From Nitrosovibrio sp. Nv4 (GTDB taxonomy: Bacteria > Pseudomonadota > Gammaproteobacteria > Burkholderiales > Nitrosomonadaceae): a stretch of 64,000 nt of DNA. Each line of letters starts with the position of its first letter. Position 1 is the stretch's first letter. A program made the translations under genes and the position numbers. Of this stretch, positions 8,211 through 16,488 are shown in pieces. The notes beneath the pieces were generated by a model. The model was not told the origin of the DNA. It did no database searches and saw only the letters and a list, made by a program, of their open reading frames with translations. The DNA is taken from positions 1,550,001 through 1,614,000 of the forward strand of contig NZ_OCMZ01000001.1 in NCBI RefSeq assembly GCF_900215485.1, in the 5' to 3' direction.

Positions 8211-10154
8211 TCAGAAGCTCGCCGATAAACCGATCTGGCCCCAGCGCCCCGGCATGGGATATCCTGGGCGATAGGCGTAATTGGCATCCAGGAGATTCTC
8301 CATGGCTACGAAAATTTCGCCTTTCTTTCCCAGCATCGGCAATTGGTAAGACACACGTGCATTCATGATCACAAATGAATCGACTTTTTCGGTATTGACA
8401 GTTCCCGCAGTGCGAGCGCGGTTAAGCGCCAGCACACTCGACTGATATTGGGTATCGACTGTCAAGCGAAAGGGGCCGATCCGTCCATTTATCCCTGCGG
8501 TGACAGCTCTCTTGGGCGTATAGGGCAAATTGTCTATGCTGGGATCAAGCAAGGTCAGTCCGCCAAATACCGTCCAATTCGGGGTAATATTTTGCCGGAC
8601 TGCAATTTCGGCGCCACGCATCACATAGGTGCCGAGATTCAGGAATTGGGGAGGAGGCGGAACATGTGGCGGGAAACCGAAGATATAACGGTTTTTTACC
8701 TGATCAACAAACACGCTGATATCGATTTGTGTGGCATCAACCGGATTCAATTTCACGCCGACCTCCGCATGATTGAGTTCTTCCGCCGCAAGCTGCTTCC
8801 AGCTTTGCCCCAGCGCGGGGATCAGGGAGGAGAGAACGGGAGCTTCCAAACCCGGATAGTTGATGCCACGCGACACATTACCAAACAGGGTAATTTTCTC
8901 GGATACCAGAGACAGACCGGCATGCGGCGAGGTTCTTGTCCGGAACATGCTGTGATCGTACACTCGCATGCCCACCGCGGGCACCAGGGCCCAGCCCTTG
9001 CCTAGATCGATCTTCTGGCTTAGGGCAACATAGGGCGATGTGACGCGGAAAGTCGGCGCATTGAAACTCCCCTGGGGGGCGGGCGCCACACGATTGAATC
9101 GTACGTCACCCGAGATCCAGTCACTGTCCAGTCCTGCAACAATCGTTCCCCCGGACCAAAGAGAGAACTCTTCCTTCCAGCGCAGACCGGTCATTTGAAA
9201 ATTGGTAGGCGTATCCCCCTCCAGACCGGACTGATGCAGCCAGTTGCCTTCTCCCCTGTTGTGGTAAAAACGCAGGTCGCCGCGCCAATCACCATGACGA
9301 TGCGATGCAAAAACGGAAACCATTCCGGCCTGAGTGTTGTACTGCGGCGCCACGGCGGGCGCCGGAAGACGGTTGTCACCCGGATCACGCGCCTGGTTGT
9401 CGACATAAAGAAAGCTCGTGCCAACAGACCAATTGTCGGTCAGCCGCATGCCAATGCGGCCCATGACATTGTTCAATTCGCCGCCGGCATTGAGTCGATG
9501 CCCATTCGACTGGGCATGGCCTTGTGCCAGCATGAAATCTACACTTCCGTAGCGGCCAACCAGATCCGCCTGTTCGATAAAGGTGCTGAAGTAGCCACCG
9601 GAAATCCTTGCACTGGCCTGGATACCATCTTCGGCTGCGCGCTTCGTTTCCAGGTTGATCGAGGCAAAGTTGTTGCCGTTGATCTGTGGTTGCGGGCTTT
9701 TATAGACAGTGATGGATTGCATGCCGTTAACGGGCAGCAAATCGAGCAGTGGATGACTCCACACACCCATGTAAAACGGAACGCCATCAATGTAGGTTTT
9801 GATTTCACTACCCGGCCGGCTCACGCCCATTCCGCGGATATAAACAGCGCCGCCCTGATCGCCGCCAAAGGCGCCCACCGGGTTGTAGCGAGATATTTGC
9901 ACACCGGGGGTGCGGCGTAGTGCCGTAGCAAGATCGAATGCATTCTGATCGCGCAACTGGCTTTCGGTCACCACCGCGGATGTGCTTGAAAACGGATCGA
10001 TGCGGACGCTATCAATGATCGGGTTGGCCGTCACAACAACCGGAGATAGTTTGGTGCTCGGAGATGGTGCTGTACTCTGTGCCATTGCAAACCTTGAAAA
10101 GACCATTGTTATGGCCATTGATATGACGGCCACTGCGGTTTTTCTTATTCTCAT
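8211..10154 (-). CDS. TonB-dependent outer-membrane receptor
   Basis: A 647-residue protein with an N-terminal signal peptide ending near FAMAQS, a plug domain (ATALRRTPGVQISRY, then VYIRGMG, then YIDGVPF) and a long beta-barrel that ends in phenylalanine, as outer-membrane porins require. It is a metallophore/vitamin type of receptor. It is the most upstream gene of the sulfur-carrier cluster and co-directional with it, 127 bp before the MoeZ-like gene, so uptake of the cluster's product as a metal chelate is the natural reading. Near-tandem GAATRA hexamers overlapping the start (about 10144-10163) are only a weak hint of Fur control. Direct substrate evidence is lacking. Confidence 0.93.
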   Translation of the reverse strand: MRIRKTAVAVISMAITMVFSRFAMAQSTAPSPSTKLSPVVVTANPIIDSVRIDPFSSTSAVVTESQLRDQNAFDLATALRRTPGVQISRYNPVGAFGGDQGGAVYIRGMGVSRPGSEIKTYIDGVPFYMGVWSHPLLDLLPVNGMQSITVYKSPQPQINGNNFASINLETKRAAEDGIQASARISGGYFSTFIEQADLVGRYGSVDFMLAQGHAQSNGHRLNAGGELNNVMGRIGMRLTDNWSVGTSFLYVDNQARDPGDNRLPAPAVAPQYNTQAGMVSVFASHRHGDWRGDLRFYHNRGEGNWLHQSGLEGDTPTNFQMTGLRWKEEFSLWSGGTIVAGLDSDWISGDVRFNRVAPAPQGSFNAPTFRVTSPYVALSQKIDLGKGWALVPAVGMRVYDHSMFRTRTSPHAGLSLVSEKITLFGNVSRGINYPGLEAPVLSSLIPALGQSWKQLAAEELNHAEVGVKLNPVDATQIDISVFVDQVKNRYIFGFPPHVPPPPQFLNLGTYVMRGAEIAVRQNITPNWTVFGGLTLLDPSIDNLPYTPKRAVTAGINGRIGPFRLTVDTQYQSSVLALNRARTAGTVNTEKVDSFVIMNARVSYQLPMLGKKGEIFVAMENLLDANYAYRPGYPMPGRWGQIGLSASF

Positions 10155-10402
10155 TCTTATTCTTTTCTTTGAATTGTCTGTGCTGGAAGAGAAGACCTAC
10201 TAATGTCAAAGACATATAGTTTTCTGAATCCCATGTGCTTCCGCACACGACCGACGCAATGAGTTTGTTTCTTATGATGGACAAATATAAATTGCCATGG
10301 CAGGACGGCAATCGGGAGCTTGAAACAACCGCTTAAACGCGGTTACAAACACCCATATACTTGCTGATATGGAATGTAAATCAAATCGATGAGATTAGGA
10401 AT

Positions 10403-10453
10403 GTGACATATTGTCGCATGTGACAAATTGACGCATGTGACATATTGTCGCAC
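10403..10453. repeat. three tandem 17-bp iterons, possible operator
   Basis: Three head-to-tail copies of a 17-mer, GTGACATATTGTCGCAT, at 10403-10419, 10420-10436 and 10437-10453. Copy two differs at two positions and copy three only at the last base. Each copy contains a near-palindrome around GACATATTGTC. They sit about 250-300 bp upstream of the TonB receptor start, in the 444-bp gap behind the carotenoid gene. Exact helical-scale spacing suggests a protein-binding array, perhaps the regulator site of the cluster. The remainder of 10155-10598 shows no gene I can support. Confidence 0.6.
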
Positions 10454-10598
10454 CTCCGTCGATCGCGGGTGAGCAGATCGAAGGCGGGAATTTAATCGAT
10501 TGTCATAGCGTCGCCGTTACCTGTATCGCTACGCTAAAGCCCGCACTTGAGATAAAGTGTTGAGGATTCTTCTTTTTTAACCCTGCGCTAACCCTGTG

Positions 10599-11423
10599 CT
10601 AACCCTGCGCCGGCAAACGACCGAGGAGCCGGAGGGCAAGCAGTGCGGTGACGGGAAGATAAATGAAAAGACCGGTCATTCCTAAAAGGTGCTCTCCAAT
10701 CCAGAAAGTGATAGCGAGATTGAAGATCAATACCCCATAATAAAGACCGCAGCCGAGGAGTATGCGTCTGGTGATCAGCGGGGCAGGAGAGAGACTGGTC
10801 TGAGCAAGTTTGCGATCCAGAGGAAGATAGGCAAGAAGCGAGAGGAAGGCTACGACAGCCCAGCCAATATAGTTCGCGATCGGTACACCGAAATGCGTAC
10901 CAGGATCGGGATAGTAATATATCTGCCCGAGAAACCACCGTTCGCCGCGGAGCGTGGCCGGATCAATAATGATATCGAGGTACGTGAAAAAAATCATCGT
11001 GAGCACCACCACGGGCCAACCGGTTCTCGTTGCAAGTGGAAATCCCATCGGTATCATGTTGATACCAGAACCGGCGTTGCTGCTGCTGTTCGCAGGCAGA
11101 AGAAAAGCCAGGGCCATGCAATAGCTCGCATAAAGAAGAAAGGGAAACGAGAGAGAATCCATAAACGGGACATTCGAGATATACAATTCCTGGCCGACCG
11201 TGGAACCGGTATAGTGATACCAGCCGAACGGAATCCCGGTGCGAGTAGAAGAGAACTCGCACAAAAATGCCACAACAAACGTGATTCCCATGAAACAGCC
11301 TGTTCTTCTCCAGCCGATCAGCCTGCTTGCCAGGAACAGAAACACGGCGAGAAATACGAAAACGTAGGGGCGCAGGATAATTGTCTTTAGCAGGAGGCTA
11401 AGGAATTCCATCGGACGTTCCAT
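10599..11423 (-). CDS. CruF-like carotenoid biosynthesis membrane protein
   Basis: A 274-residue integral membrane protein with about seven hydrophobic segments. The order of the motifs EFSSTRTGIPFGWYHYT, the helix around FPFLLYASYCMALAF and TYLDIIIDPATLRGERW...GQIYYYPDPGTHFGVPIANYIGW matches the COG2324 family that includes the carotenoid 1',2'-hydratase CruF and bisanhydrobacterioruberin hydratase. The conserved Glu, His and Asp residues in these motifs are present. No other carotenoid gene lies in the window, so the exact substrate is open. It is on the same strand as the receptor cluster, but the 444-bp gap and iterons argue for separate control. Confidence 0.8.
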   Translation of the reverse strand: MERPMEFLSLLLKTIILRPYVFVFLAVFLFLASRLIGWRRTGCFMGITFVVAFLCEFSSTRTGIPFGWYHYTGSTVGQELYISNVPFMDSLSFPFLLYASYCMALAFLLPANSSSNAGSGINMIPMGFPLATRTGWPVVVLTMIFFTYLDIIIDPATLRGERWFLGQIYYYPDPGTHFGVPIANYIGWAVVAFLSLLAYLPLDRKLAQTSLSPAPLITRRILLGCGLYYGVLIFNLAITFWIGEHLLGMTGLFIYLPVTALLALRLLGRLPAQG

Positions 11424-11911
11424 CGATTCGGTAAATTGAGCTCTGAAATTCGGACTTATTGCTTATGCCCGCGCCGCAAACACCGCCTTTTCGCGATCTC
11501 GCGGCCTCTTCCTGATAGCCTGCGCAGGCCGGATTTTGTTATGGGCGCGGGGCGAGAGTATATCCTGCCGAATTTGGGTCGTAATAAAATTTTACCGGCG
11601 CCAGCTACAGGATCTCTACGGAGTCTTTCCGTTGATGAAATAGCGTTGGCGAAAATAGTCTCTTTACATCAGCCAGCGTAACCGTCTTATAGCGGAAATT
11701 TGCGGTGCTGCATATTGTTGTCCACCTGGTTTATCCTGCGCGAAGACCGCTTGATGAAAGCGTTGCTGACCTGAAGCAAATAGAACGAGGATGAGAAAAA
11801 TCCCCCCGTTACCCCGGCTAAAACTTCAAAAACCGAACAGGGCTAGAAAAATGCTGCATTTTGCGACCTGCCTGCCACCAATAAATCTGTAATGTCGTAT
11901 TTTTATTCTTG
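11424..11911. other. intergenic, divergent promoter region
   Basis: About 490 bp between the divergently transcribed carotenoid and penicillin-binding protein genes. It must carry promoters for both. I find no convincing open frame, RNA gene or repeat in it. Confidence 0.5.
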
Positions 11912-14900
11912 ATGATTTCCATGGTGAGGCGCGCGCTCAAGTTTTTTGCTTTTGCTGTTCTGATTCTGCTTCTTGCTGCACTCGCTATTGCGGCCTTTGT
12001 TTTTTACGTGGAAGTCCAGACTTCTACGTTTCAGGCGCGGGAACTGTCCAGGCTGGCCAATGACCTGCGTTGGGACATGCAAAACAGCCCAAATGGCGAT
12101 TCGCATTTTTCGCAGGCAGGGCCATATGACGTTCGTCTGGGCTATAGCCGTTTACCGGAAATGTTTCAGCATTTGGCAAAACACGGTTTTCAAGTCCATT
12201 CTCAGGCACGAGTTTCCGCGCGCATGAAGGAGCTTGTCGAGCAGGGCCTGTTTATTCCTTATCGTGAAAAGTCTCAGGCGGGCCTGGAAATAACTGCCGG
12301 GGACGGTCAGCCATTGTATCGCGCTATGTTTCCGTCGCGCATCTATGAAAATTTTGAATCGATCCCGTCCGTGGTGACCGACAGTCTGCTATTTATCGAG
12401 AATCGCGAATTGCTCGATCTGGCTCACCCGAAAAAGAATCCGGCTATCGATTGGAACCGGTTAGGCAGGGCGGTGCTGGACAAGGGAATTCAACTTTTCC
12501 GTACCGAGCATGACGTACCAGGAGGTAGTACGCTCGCAACACAAATCGAAAAATATCGCCACTCTCCCAATGGAATGACCATGAGCGCAAAAGATAAGCT
12601 TCAACAGATCGCCTCCGCCTCTGTGCGCGCTTATCTGAACGGCACTAACACATTACCGGCCCGCAAGCAGATTGTAGTGGATTACCTTAATACAGTCCCG
12701 CTTTCGGCTGCTGCGGGTTTCGGGGAGACGAACGGGATTGGAGACGGGCTCTGGGCGTGGTACGGCCTGAAATTCGACGAAACCAACCACATCCTGAATT
12801 CGCGATTCGTACAAGGCGACGCCCTAATCGAAGCTGCATTCCTTTATAAACACATACTAAGCCTGATGATCGCGCAGCGCAGGCCATCCTACTATCTGCT
12901 TGGCGGACGCGAAGAACTTGCCGAGCTTACCGACAGCTATCTGCGGGTCTTGGCTCAGGCAGGTGTGATCCCGTCCCGTCTCAGGGATGCCGCGCTCAAA
13001 CTGCCGCTCAGTTTTCGTGACACCGCTGCCGCGCCTGAGGAAATCAGGAATTTTTCCGAGCAGAAGGCTGTTAACGCGGTGCGTATGCGCCTTGCCTCTC
13101 AGCTTGGGTTACGGCGGATGTATGACCTGGACCGCCTGGATTTATCCGTGCAAAGCACGCTCGACGTCGAACTGCAGAAAAAAACCACCGATCTGCTGCG
13201 TCGGCTCAAGGATCCTGAATATGCGCGCGCTGCCGGGCTATACGGACACCGCCTGCTGGGCACGGAAGATCCAGGGAAAATTATCTACAGCTTCACGCTT
13301 TCCGAGTTGACACCGGAAGGCGCCAAGTTCCGGATCCTCGCGGACAATTTCGAACAACCGCTCGATATCAATAAAGGCACCAAGCTGGACTTGGGTTCTA
13401 CCGCAAAATTACGCACGCTGGTGACCTATCTTGAGATTGTCGAGGCCCTGCATAATAAATATTCGGCAATGGAACCGAAAGCGCTCCGCAAGCAAGAGGT
13501 TGACCCCGGCGATATTCTTAGCCGCTGGGCGATCGGTTATCTTTTGCAAAGTAAGGACAAGAGTTTGGCATCCATGCTGGACGCCGCTCTGGGGCGTAAG
13601 TATTCGGCCAATTCCGAAGAACGGTTCTTTACCGGTGGCGGCTCGCATATTTTTCATAATTTCATGCGTGAAGACGACCATAAGATTCTGAGTGTGCGTG
13701 AAGCGACGAGGAACTCGGTCAACCTGGTATACATCCGCTTGATGCGGGATATCGTGCGCCATTACATGTTCCAGGTCGGGGGCTCGTCCGCCAGGATACT
13801 AAAGGATGTCGGGAGTTCTGGCCGCGCAGAATATCTCAGACGCTTTGCGGACAAGGAAGGCAGGGAGTTTATCAACCGGTTCTATCTCAAGTACAAGGGC
13901 AAAACGGCGAGGCCGGAGGAGGTTAGCGAGGCGTTCTTTTCCAGCTTCCGGCATACGCCGCGTCGTCTTGCGGCCGCTTATCGCTATATTTATCCTGATG
14001 CCACGCTCGTCGAGTTCAAGAAATCCATGACGCCACACCTGCCCGGTTTTAAAGGCGTGACCCCGACAATGCTTCACGAGCTGTATGAGAGCTATGCACC
14101 CGGAAAATATTCTCTGGCCGACCAGGGCTATATCGTGACCGTGCACCCTCTGGAATTGTGGCTGGTACGCTACCTGATCTCTCACCCTGGTGCCCGGCAC
14201 AAGGATATTATCGAGGCCAGCAAGGATGAGCGGATAGACGTCTATCACTGGCTGTTCAAGACCGTGAACAAGAACTCGCAGGATATCCGGATTCGCGGTC
14301 TTCTGGAGCTTGAAGCATTCCTGGAAATTCACCGCAACTGGAAACGCGTAGGCTATCCTTTCGATTCGCTGGTACCGTCGCTCGCCACAGCTATCGGGAC
14401 CTCGGCTGACCATCCCGCCGCGCTCGCGGAACTGATGGGTATCATCCTCAACAATGGCGTCCGGGTGCCATCCACGCTTATCGAACGGCTTCGCTTTGCG
14501 GCGGACACCCCTTTTGAGGCCATTGTCGAACGAACGCCCGTCCAGGGCGAAAGAGTGTTCTCCTCCGAACTGGCGGCAGCGGTACGCGGTGTACTGACCG
14601 ATGTGGTGGAGACAGGTACAGCTTCGCGGCTGGCACGGGTCATGGTGGAAGAGGATGGCACTGAAATTCTGATCGGCGGAAAGACGGGAACCGGCGATCA
14701 TCGCCATATCACGTTTTCTTCGCCGGGTGTCATCAAGGAATCCAGAGCAGTAAACCGCTCTGCCACCTTTGTTTTTTTCATCGGGAACCGTTTTTTCGGG
14801 ACCATGACTGCATTCGTACCCGGCACGGATGCCGATAACTACGCATTTACCTCGGCCCTCTCTACGCAAGTCATGAAACAGCTCTTGCCCATATTGAAAC

Positions 14901-15037
14901 CGCTTGTTGACAGGACTCGGCCATTGCCCGTACAAACTCTGGCGGAATCCGCGGTTGAAGCGGAATCTGCCGTTGATCCGGTTAGGCCTGAAGAAAACCG
15001 AAAGCCAGAGGATGAATTCGGGCTAGCGAAATTCTGA
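11912..15037 (+). CDS. class A penicillin-binding protein (transglycosylase/transpeptidase)
   Basis: About 1041 residues. One N-terminal membrane anchor (residues about 10-35) is followed by a GT51 glycosyltransferase domain with IENRELLD, GGSTLATQ and RKQIVVDYLN, then a penicillin-binding transpeptidase domain with STAK (Ser near 496), SVN (Ser near 602) and KTGTG (Lys near 924). The enzyme would polymerise and crosslink peptidoglycan in the periplasm. Odd points: the first GT51 motif is divergent (ENRELL for the usual EDRxFxxH), and about 320 residues separate the SxN and KTG motifs, much more than in E. coli PBP1A/1B, implying an insertion. The start could be ATG 11912 or ATG 11921; neither has a good ribosome-binding site. 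Confidence 0.88.
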   Translation: MISMVRRALKFFAFAVLILLLAALAIAAFVFYVEVQTSTFQARELSRLANDLRWDMQNSPNGDSHFSQAGPYDVRLGYSRLPEMFQHLAKHGFQVHSQARVSARMKELVEQGLFIPYREKSQAGLEITAGDGQPLYRAMFPSRIYENFESIPSVVTDSLLFIENRELLDLAHPKKNPAIDWNRLGRAVLDKGIQLFRTEHDVPGGSTLATQIEKYRHSPNGMTMSAKDKLQQIASASVRAYLNGTNTLPARKQIVVDYLNTVPLSAAAGFGETNGIGDGLWAWYGLKFDETNHILNSRFVQGDALIEAAFLYKHILSLMIAQRRPSYYLLGGREELAELTDSYLRVLAQAGVIPSRLRDAALKLPLSFRDTAAAPEEIRNFSEQKAVNAVRMRLASQLGLRRMYDLDRLDLSVQSTLDVELQKKTTDLLRRLKDPEYARAAGLYGHRLLGTEDPGKIIYSFTLSELTPEGAKFRILADNFEQPLDINKGTKLDLGSTAKLRTLVTYLEIVEALHNKYSAMEPKALRKQEVDPGDILSRWAIGYLLQSKDKSLASMLDAALGRKYSANSEERFFTGGGSHIFHNFMREDDHKILSVREATRNSVNLVYIRLMRDIVRHYMFQVGGSSARILKDVGSSGRAEYLRRFADKEGREFINRFYLKYKGKTARPEEVSEAFFSSFRHTPRRLAAAYRYIYPDATLVEFKKSMTPHLPGFKGVTPTMLHELYESYAPGKYSLADQGYIVTVHPLELWLVRYLISHPGARHKDIIEASKDERIDVYHWLFKTVNKNSQDIRIRGLLELEAFLEIHRNWKRVGYPFDSLVPSLATAIGTSADHPAALAELMGIILNNGVRVPSTLIERLRFAADTPFEAIVERTPVQGERVFSSELAAAVRGVLTDVVETGTASRLARVMVEEDGTEILIGGKTGTGDHRHITFSSPGVIKESRAVNRSATFVFFIGNRFFGTMTAFVPGTDADNYAFTSALSTQVMKQLLPILKPLVDRTRPLPVQTLAESAVEAESAVDPVRPEENRKPEDEFGLAKF

Positions 15038-15061
15038 AATAATACGAGGAGATAAAATAGT

Positions 15062-15163
15062 TCAGTCTTCGCTGTTGATCCAACGCAAGAAGACGATAAT
15101 CCCCAGGATCAACCCAAGACCCAGGACGGCTTTTATAAATTCCTTGAAGAACCAGAACACCAT
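15062..15163 (-). CDS. possible 33-residue membrane peptide
   Basis: An ATG at 15163 opens a 33-residue frame, mostly one hydrophobic helix (FIKAVLGLGLILGIIVFLRW), directly after the DUF2905 gene on the same strand. The longer upstream extension of this frame overlaps the DUF2905 gene in another register and is probably not translated. There is no clear ribosome-binding site, so this is tentative. Confidence 0.3.
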   Translation of the reverse strand: MVFWFFKEFIKAVLGLGLILGIIVFLRWINSED

Positions 15164-15207
15164 AGATTCATACAGATCCAAATTATTTGTCCTCTTCAAA
15201 AATGGAA

Positions 15208-15411
15208 TTACTTCCGGAACCACCACCAAAGCAGCAGCGACAGCAACAAGGATACCAGTAGGCCTGTAGTCAGGGGAAAGTAGAGCCTGAAATTCTCGCG
15301 CTCGATAATAATATCTCCGGGCAGCCGTCCGAAAGGTAATCTCGACAGCCATGGCCATGCCAAACCAGCCAACAACAGCACTATGCCCAGTATGATGAGT
15401 AGACGTTGCAT
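15208..15411 (-). CDS. DUF2905 family small membrane protein
   Basis: A 67-residue protein from the ATG at 15411 (an upstream in-frame start exists at 15432). It has two membrane helices flanking the conserved segment PFGRLPGDIIIERENFRLYFPLTT, which is diagnostic of DUF2905. The family is found widely in Gram-negative bacteria and has no assigned function. It lies convergent to the penicillin-binding protein gene. The 270 bp upstream to the pentapeptide gene carries no other gene. Confidence 0.75.
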   Translation of the reverse strand: MQRLLIILGIVLLLAGLAWPWLSRLPFGRLPGDIIIERENFRLYFPLTTGLLVSLLLSLLLWWWFRK

Positions 15412-15681
15412 AAGCGTTTCTGAAGGTGCCAATCGCGGGCTGAGATTTTCGGGAAAATACGCGGTTTAGTGTAAACGGTTTTTTCAGGAAAGATCAATTT
15501 GCTCTTCGCACCCTGTCATCTTTATAGCAATAAATTCATCGTTAGTACTTTCCCAGTCTCGGCTTCTGCAATTCCTTTCCCTATTTCCTGGCGGTTCATG
15601 TCCCTTAGTGTGCTAGCACACGGAGTTACGGCACAGCGTCAGATAAGATTTATTTTTGACTCATCAAGGTTGAGGAAAAAA

Positions 15682-16311
15682 ATGATTACTCATCGCCTGA
15701 TTCTGTTCGCCGCCTTGTTCGCGGCACACACTGCTGTCGCTGCAGAGATAAATGGTTGCCCTATCAGATCGGGCACACTCTGCGTAGAGTGGGATCTTCG
15801 TGGCGCCGATTTGCATGGCGCGGATCTTGCTCGAGCTGGGTTTCGCCAATCCCATTTAAACGGCGCCGACTTGCAGGGTGCGAATTTATTCAATGCCAAC
15901 ATGGACATGGTCGATCTCACCGGTGCCAACCTCAGTGGGGCAATATTGGATGAGGCCGATCTGAAAAATGCCACAATGGTTGATGCCAGGCTTAATCTCA
16001 CGCGGCTTAAAGACACGAATCTTAAAAGCGCCAACTTGGCGGGCGCTAATCTCACTGGCGCATTGCTCAAGGGCGCTAATTTAAGTGGCGCGAATCTTAC
16101 CAGGGCTCTGTTTCGCAATGCCCAGCTTCAAAGAGCGGATTTATCGGGCACAGTGATGACACAGGCTGATTTTCGCGGTGCTGACCTCACTAGGGCGAAG
16201 CTGGACAATGCAATGTTGCAAGGGGCTGATTTTAGAGGCGCGATCCTCGACGAAGTTGATTTTTCCAGCGTAAATACTGAGGGCTGCCAGGGCTGCCCGG
16301 AAGCGAAGTAG
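15682..16311 (+). CDS. secreted pentapeptide-repeat protein
   Basis: A 209-residue protein from the ATG at 15682, preceded by TGAGGA. A signal peptide ends near AVAAE. It is followed by about 30 tandem A(D/N)LxG-type pentapeptides (ADLHG, ADLAR, ADLQG, ANLFN and so on). These repeats form a right-handed quadrilateral beta-helix. Two cysteines near the N-terminus (GCPI, LCVEW) and two at the C-terminus (GCQGC) could form disulfides at the ends of the helix. The export signal argues against a DNA-gyrase-mimic role, known only for cytoplasmic relatives. Function unknown. Confidence 0.85.
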   Translation: MITHRLILFAALFAAHTAVAAEINGCPIRSGTLCVEWDLRGADLHGADLARAGFRQSHLNGADLQGANLFNANMDMVDLTGANLSGAILDEADLKNATMVDARLNLTRLKDTNLKSANLAGANLTGALLKGANLSGANLTRALFRNAQLQRADLSGTVMTQADFRGADLTRAKLDNAMLQGADFRGAILDEVDFSSVNTEGCQGCPEAK

Positions 16312-16488
16312 TTAAATGGCCGCGGTTATTTGATGGTGTTACCGACGGGTCGCAGAAATTCGACGCCAGCCACTGGCGCCGACAAGTAAAAAAAGCGGCG
16401 GTATTCACATTTAATACCCAGAAGGCATAAGGCGGAGACCAGCTTCGCCCCAGCGCGGGGCAGAAATAACATTCTGTGAAGAACTGTT

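Noticed and set aside
10144-10163. Fur box at the receptor start
   Set aside because: Three GAATRA-like hexamers resemble part of a Fur site but lack the inverted third hexamer and overlap the start codon; too weak to call.
15499-15681. Longer N-terminus of the pentapeptide protein
   Set aside because: The extension has no ribosome-binding site and would bury the clear signal peptide that starts at 15682.
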